A stretch of DNA of 64,000 nucleotides from Actinoplanes philippinensis (GTDB lineage Bacteria; Actinomycetota; Actinomycetes; Mycobacteriales; Micromonosporaceae). Positions 1 through 8,231 of this stretch are shown one piece after another. The stretch lies in the NCBI RefSeq assembly GCF_900113015.1, contig NZ_FONV01000011.1, positions 398,034 through 462,033 on the forward strand, written 5' to 3'. The notes beneath the pieces are model-generated. The model had not been told where the DNA came from, made no database searches, and saw nothing but the letters and a program-made list of their open reading frames with translations. How positions within the stretch are numbered: position 1 is the stretch's first letter; every line of letters begins with the position of its first letter. The position numbers and the translations under genes are program-made.

Positions 1-144
1 AACCATACGGATCCGCCAGGACTGGGCCGATCAGGCCACTGTCACCCTCTCCGGCAGGCAAGCGGGCGGTTTGGTGGAGAAGGTGGCTGAAACACGCTGC
101 TTGCTCACGGTTTTACATCCGTGGGGCTTGTAGGCTCGATTGTC
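1..144. other. Left-edge non-coding stretch
   Basis: No gene is convincingly supported in the first 144 bases on either strand. It may contain the promoter of the maf gene that follows, or the tail of something outside the window. I see no hairpin or repeat in it. Confidence 0.4.
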
Positions 145-759
145 GTGCAGACCGACATCGCGTATCGCCTGATTCTTGCCTCGGCCAGCCCTGCTCGGCG
201 GGCGCTGCTCACGGGGGCCGGGATCGATGCTGAGGTGATCGTCAGTGGGGTGGACGAGAGTGTCGTCGAGGCTGATGACGCCTATACGACCAGTCTTGCC
301 CTGGCCCGGATGAAGGCTCGGACGGTGGCGGCGAACCTGCCCGCGGATCCGGCCGCCCTGGTGCTCGGGTGTGATTCTGTGCTGGCTTTCGAAGGGGAGG
401 TCTTCGGGAAGCCGGGCAGTGCGGACGAGGCGGTCAAGCGGTGGACGGCCATGCGTGGCAAGTCGGGGGTCCTGCACACCGGGCATCACCTGACCGGGCT
501 GGTCAGTGGGCTTCAGGCGGAGGCGGTCGGCACCACCACCGTGCATTTCGCCGATGTCACCGACGCCGAGATCGAAGCCTATGTGGCTTCGGGTGAGCCG
601 CTTCAGGTGGCGGGGGCGTTCACGCTGGACGGGCGGGGTGGCGCGTTCGTCGAGCGGATCGAAGGGGATCCGGGCAACGTGATCGGGCTGTCTCTGCCGT
701 TGCTGCGGAGGCTTCTCGCCGACATGAACATCCCGATCACCTCGCTCTGGCGCCGCTGA
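145..759 (+). CDS. maf: Maf-family nucleoside triphosphate pyrophosphatase
   Basis: Members of this family hydrolyse non-canonical or excess NTPs/dNTPs to the monophosphate and pyrophosphate in the cytoplasm, and some affect septum formation. The N-terminus shows the signature LASASPARR (about residues 10-18), followed by the VLGCDSVL and GKP elements that build the active site. Length of about 204 residues is normal for the family. The start is uncertain: GTG at 145 gives an N-terminus close to family norms, while GTG at 121 would add eight unconserved residues. It lies upstream of the acyl-CoA carboxylase alpha gene, a neighbourhood common in actinobacteria. Confidence 0.9.
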   Translation: MQTDIAYRLILASASPARRALLTGAGIDAEVIVSGVDESVVEADDAYTTSLALARMKARTVAANLPADPAALVLGCDSVLAFEGEVFGKPGSADEAVKRWTAMRGKSGVLHTGHHLTGLVSGLQAEAVGTTTVHFADVTDAEIEAYVASGEPLQVAGAFTLDGRGGAFVERIEGDPGNVIGLSLPLLRRLLADMNIPITSLWRR

Positions 760-945
760 AACCAGCAGTGGCCGCGGCAAGAATGCTGACGCCGGCGGCC
801 GAAACCATCACCGCCCCTTAAAGCACCAGCCAAAGTAGGCGAATCAGGATTAACTTACCGGTCGAAGCCGGCTGTCCGGGCTCGAACCGGAATCGGGCGG
901 ATTCATCCGACCGGAACCACCTGAGGAACCGTTAGGCTCATAGCC

Positions 946-2691
946 GTGCGGAAGATATTGATCGCCAACCGTGGCGAGATCGCCCTCCGGGTCATCCGGG
1001 CCTGCAAGGACGCCGGCCTCACGAGCGTCGCCGTCTATGCCGACAGTGACCGGGACGCGCTGCACGCGCGCCTGGCCGACGAGGCCTACGCGCTGGACGG
1101 GGAGACCGCCGCCGAGACCTATCTCCGCATCGACAAGCTGCTCGAGGTGGCGAAGCGGAGTGGCGCCGACGCGGTGCATCCGGGCTACGGCTTCCTCTCC
1201 GAGAACGCCGAGTTCGCGCAGGCCGTACAGGATGCGGATCTGACCTGGATCGGGCCGACGCCGCAGGCGATCCGCGATCTGGGCGACAAGGTCACCGCGC
1301 GGCACATCGCGCAGCGTGCCGGCGCGCCGCTGGTTCCGGGGACGGCGGAGCCGGTCGCGGGCGCGGCCGAGATCGTCGCGTTCGCGGAGGAGCACGGCCT
1401 GCCGGTGGCGATCAAGGCGGCGTTCGGCGGCGGTGGCCGTGGGTTGAAGGTGGCGCGGACGCTGGAGGAGATTCCGGCATTGTTCGAGAGCGCGACGCGC
1501 GAGGCGGTGGCCGCGTTCGGGCGGGGCGAGTGTTTCGTGGAGCGCTATCTGGACCGGCCCCGGCATGTGGAGGCGCAGGTTCTGGCGGACACGCACGGCA
1601 CGGTGGTGGTGGTCGGCACGCGGGACTGCTCGTTGCAGCGCCGTCATCAGAAGCTGGTCGAGGAGGCGCCGGCGCCGTTCCTGAGTGACGACCAGCGGAG
1701 GAAGATCCACGACAGCGCGAAGGCGATCTGCCGGGAGGCCGGCTATCACGGCGCCGGCACCGTCGAGTATCTGGTGGGCCAGGACGGGACGATCTCGTTC
1801 CTTGAGGTGAACACGCGTCTGCAGGTGGAGCACCCGGTCAGTGAGGAGACCACCGGCATCGATCTGGTGCGGGAGCAGTTCCGGATCGCGGCGGGCGAGC
1901 GGCTGGCGTTCACCGAGGATCCGGCGCCGCGCGGCCACGCGATCGAGTTCCGGATCAACGGGGAGGACGCGGGGCGCGGTTTCCTGCCGGCGCCGGGCAC
2001 GGTCACCCGACTGGAGTGGCCGTCGGGGCCGGGGGTGCGGGTCGATTCGGGTGTCACCGAGAAGGATGTGGTCGGCGGCAACTTCGACTCGATGCTCGCG
2101 AAGATCATCGTGACGGGCGCCACCCGGGCCGAGGCGTTGGAGCGGTCGCGGCGGGTGCTGGACGAGACGGTGATCGAGGGCATCGCCACGGTCCTGCCGT
2201 TCCACCGGGCGGTCATCCGCGACGAGGCGTTCACCGGCGAGCCGTTCACCGTGCACACCCGCTGGATCGAGACGGAGTGGGTCAACGAGGTGCCGCCGTT
2301 CGCGGCGCCCGCGGCGCCGGACGGCGAGAAGGAGGAGCGCGAGACCGTCGTGGTCGAGGTCGGCGGGCGGCGCATCGAGGTGCGGCTTCCCAAAAACCTC
2401 GGAGGGGGTACGGCCACTGCTCCCGCCCCGAGGCGGACACCGTCCCGTGCCGGGGGCAAGGCGCAGGCCAAAGCCCCGACCGGCGGTCTGGCCGCCCCCA
2501 TGCAGGGCACGATCGTGAAGGTGGCCGTGCAGAACGGTGACGAGGTCGCCGAAGGCGACACGATCGTCGTGATCGAGGCGATGAAGATGGAGCAGCCGTT
2601 GCAGGCGCCGAAGGCGGGCACCGTGGCCGGCCTGTCGGTGGAGCCGGGCACGACGGTCACCGCCGGCACCGTGATCTGCGAGATCAACTAG
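946..2691 (+). CDS. accA3: Acetyl/propionyl-CoA carboxylase alpha subunit (biotin carboxylase plus BCCP)
   Basis: This 581-residue protein carboxylates its own biotin using ATP and bicarbonate, and would work with a carboxyltransferase beta subunit (AccD type, not in this window) to make malonyl-CoA or methylmalonyl-CoA. The N-terminal biotin carboxylase domain has the ATP-grasp glycine loop GGGGRGLK (about residue 161) and EVNTRLQVEH (about residue 287). A linker rich in Ala, Pro and Lys leads to a biotinyl domain with EAMKMEQP, biotinylated Lys about 547. Start is GTG 946, giving the typical N-terminus MRKILIANRGEIA. Size and layout match AccA3/PccA proteins of actinobacteria. A weak hairpin follows the stop. 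Confidence 0.96.
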   Translation: MRKILIANRGEIALRVIRACKDAGLTSVAVYADSDRDALHARLADEAYALDGETAAETYLRIDKLLEVAKRSGADAVHPGYGFLSENAEFAQAVQDADLTWIGPTPQAIRDLGDKVTARHIAQRAGAPLVPGTAEPVAGAAEIVAFAEEHGLPVAIKAAFGGGGRGLKVARTLEEIPALFESATREAVAAFGRGECFVERYLDRPRHVEAQVLADTHGTVVVVGTRDCSLQRRHQKLVEEAPAPFLSDDQRRKIHDSAKAICREAGYHGAGTVEYLVGQDGTISFLEVNTRLQVEHPVSEETTGIDLVREQFRIAAGERLAFTEDPAPRGHAIEFRINGEDAGRGFLPAPGTVTRLEWPSGPGVRVDSGVTEKDVVGGNFDSMLAKIIVTGATRAEALERSRRVLDETVIEGIATVLPFHRAVIRDEAFTGEPFTVHTRWIETEWVNEVPPFAAPAAPDGEKEERETVVVEVGGRRIEVRLPKNLGGGTATAPAPRRTPSRAGGKAQAKAPTGGLAAPMQGTIVKVAVQNGDEVAEGDTIVVIEAMKMEQPLQAPKAGTVAGLSVEPGTTVTAGTVICEIN

Positions 2692-2722
2692 CCGCGGAGA
2701 CTCCAGCTCTGGACGTGGAGGA

Positions 2723-2757
2723 GCGGGCCGCCGATACGGGACCTACCGACGGCCCGC
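2723..2757. terminator. Weak hairpin after accA3
   Basis: Eight-base perfect arms (2723-2730 and 2750-2757) around a 19-base loop lie 31 bases past the accA3 stop. There is no T-run, so this is only a candidate terminator. Confidence 0.3.
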
Positions 2758-2970
2758 GGCCTCGCGCCGGCACTGCGGCACGGGCAGGTCAACGGTACGC
2801 CGGGTCCCGGGGACGGACGCAAACCGGGCGCGGGTCCGGATGCCCGGCCGTAGCGTGTCCCGCATCACCGCGGAGAGTGCCGGGCTGGGCGCATGCTGTC
2901 AGCACAGCGCTTTCTCAGCCGCTCTCACGCAGAATGCCGGAGACCCCGAAGCCGCGAGGTGGCCGTACCG

Positions 2971-3654
2971 ATGATCGATCTGCCGACCGTGTTGGCGACG
3001 CCGGCGTGGGCCTATCTGGCCCTGTTCGCGTTGCTCGCGGTCGACGCGCTGGTCCCGGTGGTGCCCACCCAGGCCGTGATGATCACTTCCGGCGCCCTCA
3101 CGGTCTACGGCGATCTCGACCTGGCCCTGGTGATCACGGTCGGCGCGCTGGGCATGTTCGCCGGTGACGGCATCGCGTTCGTGCTGGGCCGCTCGACCGG
3201 TTCCCGGCTGAGCGTCCTGGCGGCCCGGTTCACGCCGCCGCTGGGGGAGCCCGAGTCCCGGACCAGGCGGGCGGCGGAGCGGTTCACCCGCGGGCTGCGC
3301 CGGCCGGGTCCGCTGGTGGTGCTGCTGTGCCGGTTCGTGCCGGGCGGCCGGATGGCGTCCGGGTACAACGCGGGCCGCACCGGCTACCCGATCCGCAGTT
3401 TCGTCGGGTATGACGGCGCGGCCGCGCTGACCTGGGCCGCCTACGGCGGACTGGTCGGGCACCTCGGGGGCACCGCGATCACCCAGTCCGCCTGGCGGCT
3501 GTTCGCCCTGGCCGCCGTCGCCGCGCTGGTCTTCGGCACGGCCGGCTGGGCGCTGGCCCTCTTCGGGAGCGGGCCGGACGCTACTGGATCTCGTGCAGCA
3601 TCAGCTGACGTGCCGCTTCCGCGATCGACCCGGAGAGCGACGGGTAGATCGTGA
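2971..3654 (+). CDS. DedA-family membrane protein
   Basis: A 227-residue membrane protein of the DedA (SNARE-associated/VTT) family, which in other bacteria supports membrane homeostasis and undecaprenyl-phosphate or lipid flipping. Visible are hydrophobic segments near residues 8-30 and 45-65, the family-type stretch LCRFVPGGRM with its conserved Arg and Gly in the middle, and two C-terminal membrane segments. Start is taken at ATG 2971, which begins directly before the first membrane helix; an upstream in-frame start at 2893 adds a non-conserved basic extension. The last 74 bases overlap the end of the convergent lpdA gene, and the C-terminal 25 residues are Ser/Arg-rich and look non-conserved. 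Confidence 0.85.
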   Translation: MIDLPTVLATPAWAYLALFALLAVDALVPVVPTQAVMITSGALTVYGDLDLALVITVGALGMFAGDGIAFVLGRSTGSRLSVLAARFTPPLGEPESRTRRAAERFTRGLRRPGPLVVLLCRFVPGGRMASGYNAGRTGYPIRSFVGYDGAAALTWAAYGGLVGHLGGTAITQSAWRLFALAAVAALVFGTAGWALALFGSGPDATGSRAASADVPLPRSTRRATGRS

Positions 3655-4981
3655 TGGTGTGCGCCAGCTGATCGACGGTCAGGTTGTTCTCGATCGCCAT
3701 GGTGATCGGCAGGATCAGCTCGCTCGCCTTCGGCGCCACCACGACGCCGCCGACGATCTGCCCGGTCGCCGGTCGGCAGAATAGTTTCACGAATCCGTCC
3801 TGCAGCCCGGACATCTTGGCCCGCGCGTTGCCGGTCAGCGGCAGCATCACCTGGCGGGCCGGGAAGCGGCCGGAGTCGACCTCGTTCTGCGACACGCCGA
3901 CGGTGGCCAGTTCCGGGTCGGTGAAGACGTTCGCCGACACGGTCCGCAGCCGCAGCGGTGCGACGGCCTCGCCCATGGCGTGCCAGATGGCGATCCGGCC
4001 CTGCATGGCGGCGACGCTGGCGAGCGGCAGGACGCCGGTGCAGTCGCCGGCGGCGTAGATGCCGGGCACGTTGGTACGCGACACCCGGTCCACGGTCACG
4101 TAGCCGCCCTCGGAGACGTCCACCCCGTACTCCCGCAGACCCAGCTCGGTCGTGTTGGGGATGGCGCCGACCGCCATCAGGCAGTGCGAGCCCTCGACGA
4201 TGCGCCCGTCGGAGAGCGTCACCCGTACCCCATCGCCGGTGTTCTCGACCGCGTCGCCCCGGGACTGACTGAGAATGGTCATGCCCCGCTCACGGAAGAC
4301 CCGCTCGATCGCCATCGCGGCGTCGGCGTCCTCGTGCGGCATGACCCGCTCGCGGCTGGAGATGAGCGTCACCTTCACACCCATCGCCAGGTACGCGCTG
4401 GCGAACTCGGCGCCGGTCACGCCGGAGCCGATCACCACGAGATGGCTGGGCAGCTCCTCGAGGTCCCACACCTGGCGCCAGTCGAGGATCCGCTCGCCGT
4501 CCGGCCGGGCCGTGGACAGCACCCGCGGGGTGGCGCCGGTGGCCAGCAGCACGGTGCTCGCCTCGACCGGGTAGGTCTCCGCGCCCTCCGGGGTGATCAG
4601 CACCTGATGGGTATGCCCGAGGCGGTCCTCACCGAGCCGCGCCCGGCCGCGGACCACGTTCACCCCGGCCTTGATCAGCTTCGTCTGGATGTCACCGGAC
4701 TGGGCGAGCGCGAGTTTCTTGACCCGCTCGTTCACCGCTTTCGCGTCGACGCTGACTCCGGCCAGGCCGGAGGACCGGATCCCGAACCGCTCCTCGTGGC
4801 GGTAACCGGTCATCACCTCGGAGCTGGCGATGAAGGTCTTGGAGGGCACGCAGTCGGTGAGCACACACGCGCCGCCCGGACCCTCCGCCTCGACGAGCGT
4901 GACGTCCGCCCCGAGTTGCGCCGCGACCAGAGCCGCCTCATATCCGCCCGGTCCGCCACCGATGATCACGATCCGACTCAC
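3581..4981 (-). CDS. lpdA: LpdA-type NAD(P)H flavoprotein (disulfide reductase family, probable quinone reductase)
   Basis: A 466-residue FAD flavoprotein with the dinucleotide fold IVIIGGGPGGYEAA at the N-terminus, a second NAD(P)-binding glycine motif (VIGSGVTGAEFA) near the middle, and YAAGDCTG for FAD. The redox CxxxxC is present (about Cys39 and Cys44, in GGACVLTDCVPSK). The C-terminal His-Glu pair of true lipoamide dehydrogenases is missing: the equivalent stretch reads IYPSLSG instead of HPTxxE. M. tuberculosis LpdA, which lacks this pair, cannot reduce lipoyl substrates but reduces quinones, so a quinone-reductase or redox role is more likely than a PDH E3. GTG 4981 was chosen because GGAGGT sits nine bases upstream. 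Confidence 0.92.
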   Translation of the reverse strand: MSRIVIIGGGPGGYEAALVAAQLGADVTLVEAEGPGGACVLTDCVPSKTFIASSEVMTGYRHEERFGIRSSGLAGVSVDAKAVNERVKKLALAQSGDIQTKLIKAGVNVVRGRARLGEDRLGHTHQVLITPEGAETYPVEASTVLLATGATPRVLSTARPDGERILDWRQVWDLEELPSHLVVIGSGVTGAEFASAYLAMGVKVTLISSRERVMPHEDADAAMAIERVFRERGMTILSQSRGDAVENTGDGVRVTLSDGRIVEGSHCLMAVGAIPNTTELGLREYGVDVSEGGYVTVDRVSRTNVPGIYAAGDCTGVLPLASVAAMQGRIAIWHAMGEAVAPLRLRTVSANVFTDPELATVGVSQNEVDSGRFPARQVMLPLTGNARAKMSGLQDGFVKLFCRPATGQIVGGVVVAPKASELILPITMAIENNLTVDQLAHTITIYPSLSGSIAEAARQLMLHEIQ

Positions 4982-5068
4982 GACAAACCGACCTCCAAAA
5001 ACCATTAGACGTGCCGACACGCACTCCTCATATTCTCACCACCGCTCGCTACGACTATCGTCGTCGCC

Positions 5069-5530
5069 GTGCGTCACTACGCCGCGTATGGCTCGAACAT
5101 GGATCCGGCCCGCATGCTGGCCTACTGCCCACACTCGCCGATGGTCGGCGTGGGGTGGGTGGAGGGCTGGCGCCTGACCTTCGCCGGTGAGGGAGAAATT
5201 GGCTGGGAGGGGGCGGTGAGCACGATCGTCGAGTCACCCGGCGACCGGGTCTTCGTCTCGCTCTACGACGTCCACCCGTGGGATGCGTCACAGCTCGACG
5301 AGGTCGAGGGGGTGACTGCTGGGGCGTACCAGAAGGTGACCGTCCGTGTATCGACGCTCGACGGTGACGTACCCGCATGGGTCTACGTCTTCGCCGGCTA
5401 CGAGGGCGGCCTGCCGACCGCGTGGTATCTGTCGGAGATCGCGAACGCGGCCGAGAAGGCCGGCGCGCCCGACGACTACGTCGCCGATCTGCGCGGCCGG
5501 CCCACCGGTACGGCGTCGCCGGAGCCCTAG
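5069..5530 (+). CDS. Gamma-glutamylcyclotransferase-like (AIG2/GGCT fold) protein
   Basis: A 153-residue protein with the GGCT fold: the substrate loop YGSNM occurs at residues 7-11 and a candidate catalytic Glu lies in DEVEG (about residue 80). Family members cyclise gamma-glutamyl amines to 5-oxoproline; the substrate here is unknown. It is transcribed away from lpdA (88-base divergent gap), as in mycobacteria where a similar gene flanks lpdA. Start is GTG 5069. Its TAG stop shares a CTAG palindrome with the stop of the convergent GNAT gene. Confidence 0.85.
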   Translation: MRHYAAYGSNMDPARMLAYCPHSPMVGVGWVEGWRLTFAGEGEIGWEGAVSTIVESPGDRVFVSLYDVHPWDASQLDEVEGVTAGAYQKVTVRVSTLDGDVPAWVYVFAGYEGGLPTAWYLSEIANAAEKAGAPDDYVADLRGRPTGTASPEP

Positions 5531-6501
5531 GCCGGCGCCTCGACCGCCGCGTCGACGGTCGTACGGTAGATGTTGGCCCGGTACAGCGCGTCCATGCCGA
5601 CCTTGAAATACAGGCTCGCGGCATCGGTCGGGTTGGCCAGGTCGACACCGAGACCGGCCTTCGGCCGCCCGTTGGCGGCGTAGGTGGCGAAGGCGCGGCG
5701 CAGCAGGGCCTCACCGACACCCCGCTTGCGGTACGCCCGGAGCGTCGCCAGGTGCTTCACCCAGCCCTCGTCGGTGTCCTCGCCGCCGTCGCTGGACTGC
5801 AGGGCGCCGACGATCCGGCCGTCCGCCTCGGCGACGAACCACTCGTCGAACGGCACGCCGGGCTTGGTGACCTGGCCGAGCCAGCCGTCGAACGGGATCG
5901 CCAGGTGGTCGGAGTCGACGAAGGCGTCCTCGATGACCGCGTGGAAGGCCCGCATCTCGGCCTCGTCGTCGTGCCGGACCGGGCGGACCGTGATGCCGGC
6001 CGGCGGCTCGGGCACGGCCGGGGAGAAGCCGTCGAGCGACATCTGCATCCGGGCGAACTGCTTGAGGAAGACGAATCCGGCGTCGGTCAGCGCCTGGATC
6101 AGCTCGGTCTCGCCGGGGATCGCGCCCGCCCGTACCTCGTAGACCGGGTGGCCCAGCTCCGCGGCCCGCTCGGTCATCCGCACCATCAGCATTTCGAGCA
6201 GCGGTTTCAGGGCGGGCAGGCCGCGGCCGGGCCAGAAGTAGACGTTGGCCATGTCCCGGTCCCGGCCGGTGGAGTTGCCCGGGAAGGACCAGCCGACGAT
6301 CGTGCCGGTGTCGTCCAGGGCGAGCAGGCAGTCCCGGGCCATGTCGGTGTTCGGCGTGGTGAGGTCTTCGCGCACCTCGTCGGCGGTGTAGTCGGGCTCC
6401 CCCACCGCGGCGATGTCGCTGGCGTGCACCAGTTCGAGGATCGCGGGCACGTCGTCGAGGGTGGGCCGGCGGGTGGTCCAGCCCTGGGGAAGTTCCGTCA
6501 T
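5527..6501 (-). CDS. GNAT-family N-acetyltransferase (tandem GNAT layout)
   Basis: A 324-residue acetyltransferase. The C-terminal half has the acetyl-CoA pyrophosphate loop in YRKRGVGEALL preceded by the beta-4 strand VKHLATL. The N-terminal half is a weaker GNAT-like domain starting TTRRPTLDDVPAI. This two-domain layout resembles mycothiol synthase-like enzymes, but the substrate cannot be inferred. Start ATG 6501 gives MTELPQGW; an upstream in-frame start at 6558 adds 19 unconserved residues. It is divergent from the MetRS paralogue. Confidence 0.85.
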   Translation of the reverse strand: MTELPQGWTTRRPTLDDVPAILELVHASDIAAVGEPDYTADEVREDLTTPNTDMARDCLLALDDTGTIVGWSFPGNSTGRDRDMANVYFWPGRGLPALKPLLEMLMVRMTERAAELGHPVYEVRAGAIPGETELIQALTDAGFVFLKQFARMQMSLDGFSPAVPEPPAGITVRPVRHDDEAEMRAFHAVIEDAFVDSDHLAIPFDGWLGQVTKPGVPFDEWFVAEADGRIVGALQSSDGGEDTDEGWVKHLATLRAYRKRGVGEALLRRAFATYAANGRPKAGLGVDLANPTDAASLYFKVGMDALYRANIYRTTVDAAVEAPA

Positions 6502-6577
6502 GTGGGCATCGGACCACGGCGCCCGCGGCCCTGCCAACCGAGTTTCGCGGGCCGCCACGAGCGCCTACCATGGCCGC

Positions 6578-6637
6578 ATGCAGCCGCGCCGTGAGTCGAT
6601 GATGCGCCCCTTCCCGGGGCTCCTCGCCGTGCGCTGA
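6578..6637 (+). CDS. Possible 19-codon leader peptide with tandem Met codons
   Basis: A short ORF (M-Q-P-R-R-E-S-M-M-R-P, ending in LLAVR) lies 82 bases upstream of a methionyl-tRNA synthetase gene and is followed 14 bases later by a strong hairpin. Codons 1, 8 and 9 are ATG. This layout is what a Met-responsive attenuation or translational-coupling leader would look like. No strong ribosome site is visible, so it may be chance. Confidence 0.35.
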   Translation: MQPRRESMMRPFPGLLAVR

Positions 6638-6651
6638 CCACTTCACACGAG

Positions 6652-6674
6652 CAGGCCCCGTCTCGGCGGGGCTG
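6652..6674 (+). promoter_or_regulatory. Hairpin in the leader of the MetRS paralogue
   Basis: Arms 6652-6660 and 6667-6674 pair over eight base pairs with one bulge, around a six-base loop. It sits between the candidate leader ORF and the start at 6720. It has no T-run, so any control would more likely be translational or Rho-linked. It does not have the conserved T-box sequence. Confidence 0.4.
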
Positions 6675-6719
6675 TGGTTCGGCGTCTCCCCGTCCGGGAC
6701 CAGGCGGAGAGGGACGACC

Positions 6720-8231
6720 ATGAACACCTTCTACGTGACGACCGCCATCCCGTACGTCAACGCCGCCCCGCACCTCGGGCACGCCCTGGAGCTGGTGCAG
6801 GCCGACGTGCTGGCCCGGCACGCCCGGTTACGCGGGCGGCCGGTGCGGTTCCTGACCGGCACCGACGACAACGCGCTGAAGAACGTGACGGCGGCCCGGG
6901 CGGCCGGTGTGGACGTGCGCGACTTCGTGGACACGAACGCCGCCCGCTTCGCCGCGCTGCGCGAGCCGCTGTCGCTGTCCTTCGACGACTTCATCCGAAC
7001 CTCTGCCGACGCCCGGCACGCCACCGGGGTGGACCGGCTGTGGCGGGAGTGCGCGGCGGGCGGCGACTTCTACCGGCGCGCCTATCAGGGCCTCTACTGC
7101 CCCGGCTGTGAGCAGTTCTGGGCGGCGGCCGAGCTCACCGACGGGCTCTGTCCCGAGCATCGGGTGGTCCCGGAGCCGGTCGCCGAGGAGAACTGGTTCT
7201 TCCGGCTGTCCCGGTACACCGGCCGGATTCTGGAGCTGCTGGAGTCCGGCCGGCTGCGTATCGAACCGGCCGCCCGGCGCAACGAGGTGCTCGCCTTCGT
7301 CCGGGCCGGCCTGACCGATTTCAGCGTCTCCCGTCCGGCGGCCCGGGCCGGGGGCTGGGGCATCCCGGTGCCCGGCGATCCGGACCAGGTCGTGTACGTC
7401 TGGTGGGACGCGCTGGCCAACTACGTCACCGCGCTCGGGTACGGCGACGGCGACCCCGCGTACCGCCGCTGGTGGGCCGGACCGGGTGAGCGGGCGCACG
7501 TGATCGGCAAGGGCATCGTCCGGTTCCACGCCGTCTACTGGCCGGCCCTGCTCCTCTCCGCCGGCCTGCCGCTGCCCACCGCGATCCTGGTTCACGACTA
7601 CCTGTCGGCGGACGGCGCGAAGCTGTCCAAGAGCGCAGGCAACGCGGTCGACCCGTGTGCGCTCACCGGCCGTTACGGCACGGACGCCGTGCGCTGGTGG
7701 CTGCTGCGCGAGCCGGCCCGGGTGGGTGACACCGACTTCACCGTCGAGCGGCTGGTGCGCCGCTCCGACGGCGACCTCGCGAACGGGCTCGGCAACCTGG
7801 TCAACCGGACCCTGGCGCTGGCCTGGAAGCACCGTGGCGGCCGGGTGTCACAACCCACCGGCCGGCCGGTACCCTCCGGCGCGCTCAGGACGGTGTGCGA
7901 TCGCCTGCCCGGCCAGATCGACCGCGCGTTGCACGACTTCGACTTCCGGGCCGCCACCGACGCGCTGGTGGCGGTGGTCGACGAGGGCAACCGTTTCATC
8001 GAGGCCGAACGGCCGTGGGAACCGGCCGCCGCCGGCCGGCTCGACGCGGTGCTGGGTGTTCTGGTCGGGGCCTGCCGCCTGGTCGCCACCGAGTTGTCCC
8101 CGTTCCTGCCGGACGGCGCCGCCCGCCTGCACGGGCGCCTGCTGACCGGCGACCGGGTGGCACGCCCCGAGCCGGTCTTCCCGAGGATCAGTGGACCAGC
8201 CGGTGCCCCAGGGACTCCAGCAGGCCGGTGA
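6720..8231 (+). CDS. metG: Divergent methionyl-tRNA synthetase (class I)
   Basis: A 503-residue class I synthetase attaching Met to tRNA. The HIGH equivalent is PHLGHALE (about residues 16-23), the KMSKS equivalent is KLSKS (about residues 301-305), and a Cys pair CPGC (about residues 127-130) fits the zinc knuckle. The highly conserved TGTDEHG stretch reads TGTDDNALKN here, so the active site differs from ordinary MetRS. It may be a second, specialised or resistance-type enzyme rather than the housekeeping copy; the rest of the genome would decide. Start ATG 6720 has a purine-rich site (GGAGAGGG) upstream. Its 3' end overlaps the convergent gene by 44 bases. Confidence 0.88.
   Translation: MNTFYVTTAIPYVNAAPHLGHALELVQADVLARHARLRGRPVRFLTGTDDNALKNVTAARAAGVDVRDFVDTNAARFAALREPLSLSFDDFIRTSADARHATGVDRLWRECAAGGDFYRRAYQGLYCPGCEQFWAAAELTDGLCPEHRVVPEPVAEENWFFRLSRYTGRILELLESGRLRIEPAARRNEVLAFVRAGLTDFSVSRPAARAGGWGIPVPGDPDQVVYVWWDALANYVTALGYGDGDPAYRRWWAGPGERAHVIGKGIVRFHAVYWPALLLSAGLPLPTAILVHDYLSADGAKLSKSAGNAVDPCALTGRYGTDAVRWWLLREPARVGDTDFTVERLVRRSDGDLANGLGNLVNRTLALAWKHRGGRVSQPTGRPVPSGALRTVCDRLPGQIDRALHDFDFRAATDALVAVVDEGNRFIEAERPWEPAAAGRLDAVLGVLVGACRLVATELSPFLPDGAARLHGRLLTGDRVARPEPVFPRISGPAGAPGTPAGR

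Noticed and set aside
6638..6719. T-box riboswitch before the MetRS paralogue
   Set aside because: The conserved T-box bulge sequence and a specifier stem are not visible in the short leader.
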